Part shown: positions 1 through 8,703 of the stretch, piece after piece
Position numbering within the stretch: the stretch's first letter is position 1
Layout: each line of letters opens with the position of its first letter
Origin: CAZEWZ01 sp964516765
Lineage (GTDB): Bacteria; Bacteroidota; Bacteroidia; Flavobacteriales; UBA7430
DNA: 64,000 nucleotides
Assembly: GCA_964516765.1 (NCBI GenBank)
Contig: CAZEWZ010000001.1
Coordinates: 174,372 to 238,371, forward strand
Direction of reading: 5' to 3'
Translations under genes and position numbers: made by a program
Notes under the pieces: model-generated
Seen by the model: the letters and a program-made list of their open reading frames with translations, nothing else
Databases searched by the model: none
Told to the model about the DNA's origin: nothing

Positions 1-3000
1 ATTTCCCAGAACTAGAATCTGTCGCATTTATTGTCGCAGTCACCGAATCTGGTTTAGTTGTAGGATCTGCATCTGTAGATGGAGGTGCTCAAGATATTGC
101 TGTTTGGGGAGATGATCCTCAAACACCCCTAGTTGATGGTGCTCTAGCCGATGATACAATACTATTTCAATTGGTGAACGGATTGGAACTATATGAAATT
201 TTAACAGATCAAATTTTGTATACTACTAATTCATTCAATTCGCTGTCAACTGCTAGCTTAAATCTTATCTGTGCTATCGATCAAGCGTTGGGATGTACAG
301 ATGAAACTGCTCTAAATTACAATATAGATGCAAACACAGATGATGGATCTTGTATTGCAATTGTAAATGGATGTACAGATGAAACTGCACTAAATTATAA
401 TGCAGACGCAACTTCAGATGACGGCTCTTGTTCTCTCGAGGTGTTTGGTTGTACAGATGAAACTGCTCTGAATTATAATGCAGATGCAATATCAGATGAT
501 GGATCTTGTATTGCAATTGTAAATGGTTGTATAGACGAAACTGCACTAAATTACAATGGGGATGCAAACACAGATGATGGATCTTGTATTGCACTCGTAA
601 ATGGTTGTACTTTAGATGTCTTTCCTAATTATAATTCTGTGGCAAATCTTGATGACGGTTCTTGTAGTTTTAATTCTATAGACGTTTTTGGATGTATGGA
701 CGAGCTATATTTGGATTTTGATTCATCTGTAAATATCTCAAATAATACATGCGATTCACTAATTATTCTTGGTTGTACTAATAATTCTCAATTTGGCTAT
801 AATTCATTAGCCAATACTGATGATGGTTCTTGTGAGGAAATTATAGAAGGTTGTTTAGATTCGAATTATCTAGAATATTCATCAGAAGCGAATATAGATG
901 ACGGCTCTTGTCTGATATTAATTGTGCCGGGTTGCTTAGATCCTCAAGCTCTTAATTACGATGAATTTAGTCAAGTAAATTTTTCAGATATAACTTTTTG
1001 TGAATATGAAGGCTGTATGGATTCCCTTTATCTTGAATATAATCCCCTAGCTACGCAAGAAAATAACTCTTGCACAATGCTTAAAATATTGGGCTGTACT
1101 GATTCTTTGTATGTAGAATATTTCGAATATTCTCAAAATTCCGCTGGAATATTTTTATTGGGTTATGCAATAGCAAATGTTAATACAGATGATGGAAGCT
1201 GTCAAACTCTTATTGTAGAAGGGTGTATATATAATGAATTTGCAAACTATAATATGGAGGCTAATGTTAACTTAGGTTGTGATGATTTAAGTGTCGGCTG
1301 TACTGAAACTTGGGCTACAAATTACGATTCTATTGCAACTGTCTCTATTAATGATTCTTGTTTCAAACTGGGCTGTACGGAATCTAATGCATTTAATTAT
1401 GATTCTTTCGCCACTCAGGATGATGGTTCATGTATTATTTATGGATGTACTATTATTTTCTATCCAAATTTCAACCCATTTGCTACAGATGATGATGGGT
1501 CTTGTGAATTTGAGGTTTTAGGTTGTATAGATTCTACTTATTTTGAGTTTGATCCTCAAGCCAATGTGAATGATGGGTCATGTTTAACTCTTATTGTAGA
1601 AGGCTGTATAGACAATACTGCTTTTAATTTTAACTCCTTAGCAAATATGAACAACGGGACTTGTTATCCTGTTATAGAAGGTTGTATCAATGATGTGAAT
1701 GCTTTCAATTATACTGCTCCAATTGGAAATGTTCAGATAGATGTGAATACTGACGACGGTTCATGTGTTGGAGAGTCTCTTATGGGCTGTACTGATTCTG
1801 ATGCTTGGAATTATGATTCATTTGCAAATACTGATAATAATTCTTGTAATTATTCAGGTTGTTTAGATCCTGACTATCCCAATTATAACTCAGAGGCTAT
1901 TATTGAAGACAATCAATCTTGCGATGTAAATTCTTCTGATATATATGGGTGTTCAGACCCTGATTTCATCGAAGCATGGGATGTTTTTACCGTTAATGAA
2001 ACTTCATTTAATCTTATTTCACTCATAGATGTTAGTATTGAAAATGGCTCATGTGAGACCTTAATCATCTATGGATGCATTTATGATCCTTTCCTTGAAT
2101 ATGATTTCTCTGCTAATGTAAATCTAGGTTGTGAAGTTCTAATTCAAGAAGGCTGTATGGATAATGCTTACGTTCAATACAGTCCAGAGAACAATTTAGA
2201 AGATGGGTCTTGTTCTTTACTCAAAGTATATGGTTGTCTCGATATAACTGCATATAATTATTTGACCCCATTAGGAGACTCATTGTTAGATGCCAATACT
2301 GACGATGGTACTTGTTATCCAATCATTGAAGGTTGTTTAGATCCTAACGCATTCAATTATATTTCTTTAACTGGTAATGTTTTGGAAGATGCCAATACTG
2401 ACGACGGAACTTGTTATCCGATCATTGGAGGTTGTTTAGATCCTAACGCATTCAATTTCATTTCTTTAACTGGTAATATTATGGAAGATGCCAATGCTGA
2501 CGACGGAACTTGTTATCCAGTCATTGGTGGTTGTTTAGATGTTTCTGCTTTTAATTATATACTACCGACTGGAGATTCTGAAATAGACGCCAATACGGAT
2601 GATAATTCTTGTTATCCAATTATATACGGATGTATGGATACAAGTGCATTTAATTTTATTCCTCTGGTAAATGTCCAAGTGGATGTCAATACAAATGGAG
2701 GAGGTTGTATTGAGAGAATTTATGGATGCATTAATCCATCTGCTTTTAACTATGATGCTTCAGCTAACTCAATGGACGAAAGTCTTTGTATTCCTGTCAT
2801 AAACGGATGTACAGATTCTAATTCATTTAATTATAATTCACTTGCAAATACAGAAAATGGATTATGTATACCCAGTAATTTTGGATGTTTAGATCCTGCT
2901 GCTCTTAATTTCAATGATTATGATTATGATGGAATATCTAATCCATTAACTAACGATCTTGCGATAGATATTAATATTTCAGACGGCACCTGTATTACCT

Positions 3001-5681
3001 TAGTAGAGGGCTGTACTGATGAGTTGGCTATTAATTTTGAAATCAATGCCAATTCAGATAATGGCTCCTGTATTGAACTTTTACTGGGGTGTATAAACCA
3101 AAATGCATTCAACTTTAATGTGAGTGCAAATACAGACGATGGTACATGTATTGAAGTAATAAATGGATGTATGAATCCAGCATCATTCAATTATATCCCA
3201 GCGGCAAATACAGACGATAATTCCTGTATAGATATTGTTGAAGGTTGTATCGATGAAACTGCTCTCAATTATAATGAAGATGCAAATACAGACATCGGTT
3301 CGTGTATATCAGTTATAGAAGGTTGTACTGATGAATCAGCATTTAATTACAATGACTATGACAGCGATGGTGAGTCAAATATATTTACGGGAATTGATGG
3401 TGTTGATGTAAATACAGAAGACGGATCTTGTTATCCTTTCATAGAAGGTTGTACAGATGTTTTGGCGTATAATTATGTACAAGAAACAGGAGATGCTCAA
3501 ATTGATGCTAATACCAATGATGGCTCATGTTATCCGATAATATCTGGATGTCTAGATCCATTAGCTTTTAATTATCTAATGCCTTCAGGAAATGTTCAAT
3601 TAGATGTCAATACAGATAATGAATCTTGTTATCCATTTATTGAAGGTTGTATGGATGAAGCTAGCTTTAACTATTCGAATACAGGAAATGTTCAACAAGA
3701 TGTTAATACGGAAAATGGCTCATGTTATCCTATTATAGAAGGTTGTATCGATTCTACAGCATACAATTTTATACCACATATTGGTGATGTTCAAATTGAT
3801 CCCAATACCGATGATGGCACTTGTTTTGATGTGATTCTTGGTTGTATGGATTCTAATGCATATAATTTCAACGATTATGATGGAGACGGTATTTCAAATG
3901 CAATTACTGGAAATTTAGGTGTAGATGTAAATACCATCGATAATTCTTGTATCCCATATGTTTTAGGCTGTACCGATAATGGTTTGAACCTAAATGGTGG
4001 AAGTCTTGTTGCAGATTTTGACGGAGATGCACTTCCAGCTTTTAATTATAATTCTTCAGCTAATACCGATGATGCTTCTTGCTATGCGATTGTATTTGGT
4101 TGTAGTGACTCACTAGCAATTAATTATAATGATTTGGATGGAGATAACATTTCGGATTCTATTAGTATGATTCTTGGAATGGATGTCAATATAGATGATG
4201 GGTCATGTTATTATGTTGTTGAGGGTTGTATGGATAGTACAGCATTCAATTATAATGACATAGATGGAGATAATTTCCCTGATCCAAGTACAGGTATTCT
4301 GTTTGATGTCAACACGGATAATGGGACCTGTTTTGCAATTGTAGAGGGGTGTACAGATCCTTTAGCCTTTAATTTTAATGATTATAATCTAGATAATATA
4401 ACAGACCCTACCACTGGAGTATTAGGTATTGACGTCAATACTGATGATGGTTCTTGTTATGAGATTTTGGAAGGATGTATGAATGAGTTTGCATTTAATT
4501 TTAATGATATCGACGGCGATGGGTTCTCTGATACTTTGACGAATATTTTAGGCGTTGATATTAACACCGATGATTCATCTTGTGTTCCTATTATTATTGG
4601 ATGTTTAAATTCTGCTGCCATAAACTATACTGAAGAGGCAAATACAGATAATGGAACATGTATTATTGAAGGTTGTTTGGATTCCATAGCAGACAATTAT
4701 AATCCAGAAGCAAATTTCTTTACTTATTGTGAGTACATAGGATGTATGAATGAATATGCTTGTAACTATGTTGAAATTGCAAATGTTGAGTTAGAATGCA
4801 TTTACCCTCAGGCTTTTTATAATTGTGATTCGGTTTGTTTGTCTGATATAGATTTAGATGGTATTTGCGATGAGTTAGAAACATACGGATGTACGGATGT
4901 GCAAGCACTAAACTTCGATTCCTTAGCAACTGAAGATAATAATTCATGCTACACCGAATTAATTGTTACATATGTTGTGAATGATGTACTTTGTTATGGT
5001 GAATTCGGCTCAATAGAACTTGAGATTTCTGGAGGTAAAGCTCCTATTGAAATTAATTCTTTTGGAGTGGATTTGAATCAGATTCCACCAGGAGAGGGTT
5101 ATTTAATTTATATTTCTGACGCGAGTGGGTTTGAATACTCATTTGGCGGACAGGCGGCAAATTTTATTCCTGCTTTTGATATACTTTCTCCAGATATTGA
5201 GATAGAAGTCGAGCTTGATTATGATGAAGATGATCAAGAGATTTCTTTCTCAACCAATTCAGATGATTACACATTTTCTTGGTATGTGAATGGTGAGTTG
5301 GATACTTCGTTAGATTCTGATTTAATCGTAAATATCCAGAATGGTTTGTATGCATTAAGTTTTGAAGATGAATACGGTTGTGTAGTGAATCTGGATACAC
5401 TTATTTTGAATGTAGGATTAGATGAATTTAACCTAAAGTCATTAGATATCTATCCTAATCCCTCTAACGGTCTAATAAATATTCGATATGAGTTGAATGA
5501 GAAATCGACTTCTAGAATCCGATTGATTAATTTAGCTGGAGAGATTTTGTATACTTTTGAAGTGGAAGAAAAGATAGTAGTAAAAAATTCTATTGAATTG
5601 TTTGATATTCCTGCTGGAATGTATCTGATAGAAATTGAATCAGATGGTCAGATTATCCATAGAAGAATATCCATAAAGTAA
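1..5681 (+). CDS. Giant secreted Cys-repeat protein with T9SS sorting tail (5' end cut by window)
   Basis: The frame is open from the window edge (first full codon at base 3), so this is the 3' part of a longer gene; the TTG at 171 is not a credible start. The first ~55 codons read like the second half of a beta-rich domain, with SGLVVGSASV and AVWGDDPQTPLVDGAL motifs. About 50 tandem units follow, each opening with GC and closing with SC or TC. After base 4950 comes a SprB-like stretch (DVLCYGEFGS, then ISGGKAPIEI), and the last ~80 residues form a type A T9SS sorting domain (LDIYPNPSNG ... GMYLIEI ... RRISIK). Family knowledge: such tails direct export across the outer membrane and anchoring at the surface. 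Inference: each unit's two Cys form a disulfide, giving a long rod-like surface protein, perhaps adhesive. The true function is unknown. Confidence 0.9.
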   Translation, partial: FPELESVAFIVAVTESGLVVGSASVDGGAQDIAVWGDDPQTPLVDGALADDTILFQLVNGLELYEILTDQILYTTNSFNSLSTASLNLICAIDQALGCTDETALNYNIDANTDDGSCIAIVNGCTDETALNYNADATSDDGSCSLEVFGCTDETALNYNADAISDDGSCIAIVNGCIDETALNYNGDANTDDGSCIALVNGCTLDVFPNYNSVANLDDGSCSFNSIDVFGCMDELYLDFDSSVNISNNTCDSLIILGCTNNSQFGYNSLANTDDGSCEEIIEGCLDSNYLEYSSEANIDDGSCLILIVPGCLDPQALNYDEFSQVNFSDITFCEYEGCMDSLYLEYNPLATQENNSCTMLKILGCTDSLYVEYFEYSQNSAGIFLLGYAIANVNTDDGSCQTLIVEGCIYNEFANYNMEANVNLGCDDLSVGCTETWATNYDSIATVSINDSCFKLGCTESNAFNYDSFATQDDGSCIIYGCTIIFYPNFNPFATDDDGSCEFEVLGCIDSTYFEFDPQANVNDGSCLTLIVEGCIDNTAFNFNSLANMNNGTCYPVIEGCINDVNAFNYTAPIGNVQIDVNTDDGSCVGESLMGCTDSDAWNYDSFANTDNNSCNYSGCLDPDYPNYNSEAIIEDNQSCDVNSSDIYGCSDPDFIEAWDVFTVNETSFNLISLIDVSIENGSCETLIIYGCIYDPFLEYDFSANVNLGCEVLIQEGCMDNAYVQYSPENNLEDGSCSLLKVYGCLDITAYNYLTPLGDSLLDANTDDGTCYPIIEGCLDPNAFNYISLTGNVLEDANTDDGTCYPIIGGCLDPNAFNFISLTGNIMEDANADDGTCYPVIGGCLDVSAFNYILPTGDSEIDANTDDNSCYPIIYGCMDTSAFNFIPLVNVQVDVNTNGGGCIERIYGCINPSAFNYDASANSMDESLCIPVINGCTDSNSFNYNSLANTENGLCIPSNFGCLDPAALNFNDYDYDGISNPLTNDLAIDINISDGTCITLVEGCTDELAINFEINANSDNGSCIELLLGCINQNAFNFNVSANTDDGTCIEVINGCMNPASFNYIPAANTDDNSCIDIVEGCIDETALNYNEDANTDIGSCISVIEGCTDESAFNYNDYDSDGESNIFTGIDGVDVNTEDGSCYPFIEGCTDVLAYNYVQETGDAQIDANTNDGSCYPIISGCLDPLAFNYLMPSGNVQLDVNTDNESCYPFIEGCMDEASFNYSNTGNVQQDVNTENGSCYPIIEGCIDSTAYNFIPHIGDVQIDPNTDDGTCFDVILGCMDSNAYNFNDYDGDGISNAITGNLGVDVNTIDNSCIPYVLGCTDNGLNLNGGSLVADFDGDALPAFNYNSSANTDDASCYAIVFGCSDSLAINYNDLDGDNISDSISMILGMDVNIDDGSCYYVVEGCMDSTAFNYNDIDGDNFPDPSTGILFDVNTDNGTCFAIVEGCTDPLAFNFNDYNLDNITDPTTGVLGIDVNTDDGSCYEILEGCMNEFAFNFNDIDGDGFSDTLTNILGVDINTDDSSCVPIIIGCLNSAAINYTEEANTDNGTCIIEGCLDSIADNYNPEANFFTYCEYIGCMNEYACNYVEIANVELECIYPQAFYNCDSVCLSDIDLDGICDELETYGCTDVQALNFDSLATEDNNSCYTELIVTYVVNDVLCYGEFGSIELEISGGKAPIEINSFGVDLNQIPPGEGYLIYISDASGFEYSFGGQAANFIPAFDILSPDIEIEVELDYDEDDQEISFSTNSDDYTFSWYVNGELDTSLDSDLIVNIQNGLYALSFEDEYGCVVNLDTLILNVGLDEFNLKSLDIYPNPSNGLINIRYELNEKSTSRIRLINLAGEILYTFEVEEKIVVKNSIELFDIPAGMYLIEIESDGQIIHRRISIK
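291..4949 (+). repeat. About 50 tandem GCTD...DDGSC units inside the giant protein
   Basis: Hand parsing of the translation gives about 50 units, most of 24-33 residues, with consensus GC(T/L/M/I)D, x-x-A-(L/F)-N-(Y/F)-N, x-x-ANTDDGSC and a 4-6 residue hydrophobic linker such as YPIIE. Units near the start are short and alike. Many in the second half are extended by DxDGDG-type loops. Both Cys are kept in nearly every unit even where other positions have drifted. Confidence 0.9.
2331..2528 (+). repeat. Two adjacent 99-bp units, recent tandem duplication
   Basis: Bases 2331-2429 and 2430-2528 each encode a 33-residue unit beginning GCLDPNAFN. They differ at about 8 of 99 bases by eye, far fewer than other unit pairs. 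This points to recent duplication or gene conversion inside the array. Confidence 0.8.
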
Positions 5682-5706
5682 GATTGATTTAAATATCGAC
5701 AATATG

Positions 5707-5737
5707 AAAAAAAACCACCTTTACAGATGGCTTTTTT
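5707..5737 (+). terminator. Rho-independent terminator after the giant repeat gene
   Basis: An A-run followed by CCAcCT pairs across a short TTACA-type loop with AGaTGGc followed by six T. The stem is imperfect (one mismatch and one bulge), but position and T-run fit a terminator 25 bp past the stop codon. Confidence 0.7.
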
Positions 5738-5781
5738 AGTAGTGTTATACTCCTATTTCGGCAGTTTAAAATAAGTTCTCA

Positions 5782-5886
5782 ATGAAAAATTGGCTTAAAA
5801 AAATTGGTCTGATTGGATTTATATTTTTTTTAATCAAGGGGTTAATTTGGTTGGCACTATTTTATGGTGTGACTCAATATTTTTAA
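5782..5886 (+). CDS. 34-residue putative single-pass membrane protein
   Basis: ATG at 5782 opens a 34-codon frame ending TAA at 5884-5886. The product starts with a basic stretch (MKNWLKKIG), has a hydrophobic core (LIGFIFFLIKGLIWLALFYG) and ends VTQYF. That is one transmembrane helix with a positive, presumably cytoplasmic, N-terminus. From memory, Bacteroidota genomes carry similar tiny proteins with an FFLIKG core, but I cannot confirm homology. It lies alone between a terminator and an AT-rich spacer, and no strong promoter is visible. It could be a chance ORF; the ordered basic-then-hydrophobic pattern argues for a real gene. Confidence 0.5.
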   Translation: MKNWLKKIGLIGFIFFLIKGLIWLALFYGVTQYF

Positions 5887-6183
5887 GTCCAATTGATTAA
5901 TACTTTTATATTTTTTGAAATTATTGTTTTAATCATTTGTTTCAATTTCCTATTGAAATTTATTATCTTCTCATTTCGTTAATTAATGCTCTGGCAGAAA
6001 GTTAATTATGGATTCATTGAGTCGTTTAATTTTGGCTACCTTTATGGTGATATTAGTTTGTTATTAAATCTAATGTTAGAAAAGTGCTTAATTAAACGAA
6101 ATGCTATACCTAAATCGTAATTATAAATTTTTAAAATCAATTACGATTTTATCTCCAATCCGGAGATAATATTTCCCAAGGCA
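5887..6183. other. Intergenic spacer with four inverted repeats
   Basis: No convincing ORF is seen. The spacer holds inverted repeats at 5940-5946/5952-5958 (7 bp, 5-nt loop), 6022-6031/6090-6099 (10 bp, wide loop), 6112-6122/6139-6149 (11 bp, 16-nt loop) and 6149-6156/6162-6169 (8 bp, 5-nt loop, TTATCTCC/GGAGATAA). The last two abut each other and lie just upstream of a candidate -7 box. They could be operators, a structured leader or an undescribed small RNA. Confidence 0.5.
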
Positions 6184-6191
6184 TATGTTTG
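6184..6191 (+). promoter_or_regulatory. Candidate -7 box (TATGTTTG) for the nitroreductase gene
   Basis: Matches the Bacteroidota TAnnTTTG consensus about 30 bp before the ATG at 6222. No TTTG lies at the usual -33 spacing. If used, transcription would start after the in-frame TTG at 6189, which supports the ATG as the start codon. Confidence 0.45.
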
Positions 6192-6221
6192 TGTATAAAT
6201 TATCGAAATAATACATCATTT

Positions 6222-6950
6222 ATGGAGAAATCAGTCTCTGAAGCTATATCATATAGGCGTTCAGTTCGATCGTATCAAAAAATAGATATCGATGACGACA
6301 AGGTGGAAGATTGTCTTAAAAATGCATCGATTGCTCCTAATAGTAGCAATCTTCAGTTGTGGGAGTTTTATCATGTAAGTTCGACAAAGAAAATAAAAGA
6401 ACTTTCTAAGGCCTGCTTTAATCAGTCCGCTGCTAGAACAGCAAATCGTTTGGTGGTGTTTATTGCCCGAAAAGATCTTTGGAGAAGAAGAGCCAAGTCA
6501 AATCTAGATTTTTTAAATCAAAGTTTTGATAAGCCCGATCAAAATATACGACTTCTGAAAAGAAAAAAACAAGTGAATACATACTACTCCAAACTTATAC
6601 CTGGATTATATATAGATTTTTTAGGAGTTTTCGGCCTTATAAAATATTTCGTTTGTCATATGATTGGGTTATTTAGACCTATTTATCGTCAGACTCGAAT
6701 AAGCGACATGAGAATCGTAGCGCATAAAAGTTGTGCATTGGCTGCGCAGAATTTTATGATTAGTATGGCCGCCATTGGATATGATACTTGCCCTATGGAA
6801 GGCTTTGATTCCATGCGGGTCAAGCAGATTCTTGATTTGCCATATTCTGCTGAAGTAACAATGGTTGTTAGTTGTGGTATTCGAGAAAGTTCTGGCGTAT
6901 ATGGGTCTCAATTTAGAGTTCCTTTTGAGGAAGTGTATTATCGTATTTAA
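6222..6950 (+). CDS. Nitroreductase-family FMN oxidoreductase
   Basis: 242 residues from the ATG at 6222. Residues 11-16 (YRRSVR) are the N-terminal arginine-rich motif that opens the nitroreductase fold and contacts FMN phosphate, and APNSSNLQLWEF at about 37-48 is the usual second FMN contact. GYDTCPMEGFD in the C-terminal third and a closing glycine-containing strand also fit. Known members use NAD(P)H to reduce nitro compounds, quinones or flavins; the substrate here cannot be told. A TTG at 6189 would add 11 residues, but the candidate -7 box overlaps it. The middle (about 95-160) is longer and more basic than in minimal nitroreductases, with a hydrophobic LIPGLYIDFLGVFGLIKYF stretch that might touch the membrane. 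It is monocistronic. Confidence 0.85.
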   Translation: MEKSVSEAISYRRSVRSYQKIDIDDDKVEDCLKNASIAPNSSNLQLWEFYHVSSTKKIKELSKACFNQSAARTANRLVVFIARKDLWRRRAKSNLDFLNQSFDKPDQNIRLLKRKKQVNTYYSKLIPGLYIDFLGVFGLIKYFVCHMIGLFRPIYRQTRISDMRIVAHKSCALAAQNFMISMAAIGYDTCPMEGFDSMRVKQILDLPYSAEVTMVVSCGIRESSGVYGSQFRVPFEEVYYRI

Positions 6951-7081
6951 CATTATAGATTACATTAAGTTTTGTGCTATTGAAGTTTAATTTACTATTT
7001 TAGAAGCATAAATATTTGTCTGATGGTTTCAACTTGAGATGCATCGGTTTATATATAAACATAATCAAAAAATAATCTGAC

Positions 7082-7180
7082 ATGGGAAAAGGAAAAGATG
7101 CTAAGAAAAACGTCAAGAAAGAAGCCTCCAAATCACCAAAAGAAAAAAAAGCAGAGAAACGATTAAAAAAAAATAAATAG
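7082..7180 (+). CDS. 32-residue lysine-rich protein
   Basis: ATG at 7082, TAG at 7178-7180. The product begins MGKGKDAKKNVKKEASK and is almost entirely Lys, Glu, Ala and Ser, ending RLKKNK. It is not ribosomal protein bTHX, which begins similarly (MGKG) but has a different body. I recall similar short Lys-rich proteins in Bacteroidota, unconfirmed. A nucleic-acid or ribosome partner is possible from the charge alone. Confidence 0.5.
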   Translation: MGKGKDAKKNVKKEASKSPKEKKAEKRLKKNK

Positions 7181-7316
7181 TCCAATTTGCGACTTTATCT
7201 AATAGACTAACATTCAAGCAAACTAGTTGTTATTCTTTTTCTGCTCCATTACTGAGAAATTAATGGTGAAGAAGAATTGAATTTTTTTTTAGAGCAAATA
7301 TATCTAGGTTATGGCT

Positions 7317-7518
7317 CTATCTCCAGAGCTAGCAGAGTAACAATTTCATGTACAATCAAAAGATTTAGGTATTACATCTACCCAGTTATTAAAAAAATAT
7401 TTCTAAAGTAGACGCTTCTGGGCGTAAGTGTGAGCCCAATTTCAATCAAATTCTATTTTACGCATACTACGATGGTTCTTTAGATAAAAATAAGGTTGAT
7501 CGAATAGCAAATTCTTAG
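7317..7518 (+). pseudogene. Possible decayed coding remnant
   Basis: No intact frame exists, but two pieces look protein-like. In one frame 7317-7404 reads LSPELAE, stop, QFHVQSKDLGITSTQLLKKYF, stop. In another frame 7405-7518 reads KVDASGRKCEPNFNQ then ILFYAYYDGSLDKNK and stops. One nonsense codon and one frameshift would join them into a single protein. I do not recognise the family, and an AT-rich spacer can give such runs by chance. Confidence 0.25.
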
Positions 7519-7722
7519 GCTGTTCTAATCCAAATAAGTAAGAGTTTTTTTTTAATTATTGCATTCACCATTTTTTTATTAATATGTCTTATGAAGTCCG
7601 TATTTAACTTTTCAACAAAATATCAGAGTTATAATTTTACACAATTTTTTAAGACCAAATTCTTGTATAAACCTTATTATCAGCTAAAATTAAATTCCTC
7701 ACTAAATAAAAGGGATTCACCA
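7519..7722. other. AT-rich spacer before the ribosomal cluster
   Basis: Nothing recognisable is seen in this stretch on either strand; short frames only. The same holds for 7181-7316. Confidence 0.5.
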
Positions 7723-7753
7723 TTTGTTTACTCGTTGAAAAGTTATACATTTG
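7723..7753 (+). promoter_or_regulatory. Bacteroidota-type promoter of the rpsL operon
   Basis: TTTG at 7723-7726, 19 bp, then TACATTTG at 7746-7753. This fits the TTTG-N19-TAnnTTTG layout of Bacteroidota primary-sigma promoters. Transcription would start near 7760, leaving a leader of about 50 nt before rpsL. It is the best promoter candidate for the whole ribosomal cluster. Confidence 0.75.
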
Positions 7754-7808
7754 CGTTCCCTAAAAATTAGGGATTGTATATAATAGAATTATAAATCAAA
7801 AAAGTAAT

Positions 7809-8183
7809 ATGCCTACTATTCAACAGTTGGTACGAAAAGGCCGCGTTAAATTTACTAAAAAAAGTAAGTCAGCCGCATTAGATGCTTGTCCTCAAAGAAG
7901 AGGTGTTTGTACTCGTGTATATACTACGACTCCAAAAAAGCCTAATTCTGCTATGCGTAAAGTAGCCAGGGTAAGGTTGACTAATGGAAACGAAGTAAAT
8001 GCATATATACCGGGTGAAGGTCACAACTTGCAAGAGCACTCTATTGTTTTGGTTCGAGGCGGGAGAGTAAAAGATCTTCCAGGTGTTCGATACCATATCG
8101 TTAGAGGTACTTTGGATACAGCTGGTGTTGATGGGCGTACGCAAAGACGTTCTAAGTACGGGGCTAAAAAACCTAAAAAGTAA
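7809..8183 (+). CDS. rpsL: 30S ribosomal protein uS12
   Basis: 124 residues, usual length. uS12 lies at the decoding centre and helps check codon-anticodon pairing. The TPKKPNSA loop (residues 41-48) and the PGVRYH segment in the C-terminal half are intact, with the lysines whose mutation gives streptomycin resistance in other bacteria unchanged, so the sequence looks streptomycin-sensitive at this locus. First gene of the cluster, 27 bp before rpsG. Confidence 0.99.
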   Translation: MPTIQQLVRKGRVKFTKKSKSAALDACPQRRGVCTRVYTTTPKKPNSAMRKVARVRLTNGNEVNAYIPGEGHNLQEHSIVLVRGGRVKDLPGVRYHIVRGTLDTAGVDGRTQRRSKYGAKKPKK

Positions 8184-8210
8184 TCAGAGCAATCTGAAGA
8201 AAAAAGTAAA

Positions 8211-8684
8211 ATGAGAAAAGCAAAAGCTAAAAAAAGAGTCTTGTTGCCAGACCCTAAGTTTAACGATACGTTAGTAACGCGGTTTGTAAATAACTTAATG
8301 TTGGATGGTAAGAAGAGTACTGCGTTCAAAATTTTTTATGATGCTATTGACATCATCGAAGACAAGAGCGGAGACGAAGAAGCTGGTTTGGATATATTCA
8401 AAAAAGGGTTGCAGAATGTTACGCCTCAAGTAGAAGTACGAAGTAGACGAGTGGGGGGAGCAACTTTCCAAATACCAATGCAGATTCGTCCGGACAGGAA
8501 GTTGTCTTTAGGCATGAAGTGGTTGATTTCATTCACGCGAAAACGGAATGAAAAAACTATGGCGCTTAGATTGGCTAATGAAGTAATGGCTGCCTCACGC
8601 GAAGAGGGTTCTGCTGTAAAGAAGAGATCCGATGTTCACCGTATGGCGGAAGCGAACAAAGCATTTTCTCACTTTAGATTTTAA
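8211..8684 (+). CDS. rpsG: 30S ribosomal protein uS7
   Basis: 157 residues. uS7 starts assembly of the 30S head and lines the E site. The body matches the family: KAKKRVLLPDPKFND near the N-terminus, a central VRSRRVGGATFQIP block and a C-terminal KRSDVHRMAEANKAFSHFRF tail. It sits between rpsL and fusA as in the classical str operon. Confidence 0.99.
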   Translation: MRKAKAKKRVLLPDPKFNDTLVTRFVNNLMLDGKKSTAFKIFYDAIDIIEDKSGDEEAGLDIFKKGLQNVTPQVEVRSRRVGGATFQIPMQIRPDRKLSLGMKWLISFTRKRNEKTMALRLANEVMAASREEGSAVKKRSDVHRMAEANKAFSHFRF

Positions 8685-8703
8685 TCATTAGGAATTACAA
8701 AAA

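Noticed and set aside
274..594. 106-codon minus-strand frame opposite the giant repeat gene
   Set aside because: It is the mirror of the repeats: His- and Leu-rich, periodic, with no domain. The same holds for the minus-strand frames at 2924-3190, 4720-4947 and 5164-5400.
171..5681. Complete gene starting with TTG at 171
   Set aside because: The frame is open back to the window edge and the upstream residues continue a domain, so the start lies outside the window (or at 63847 if the ends join).
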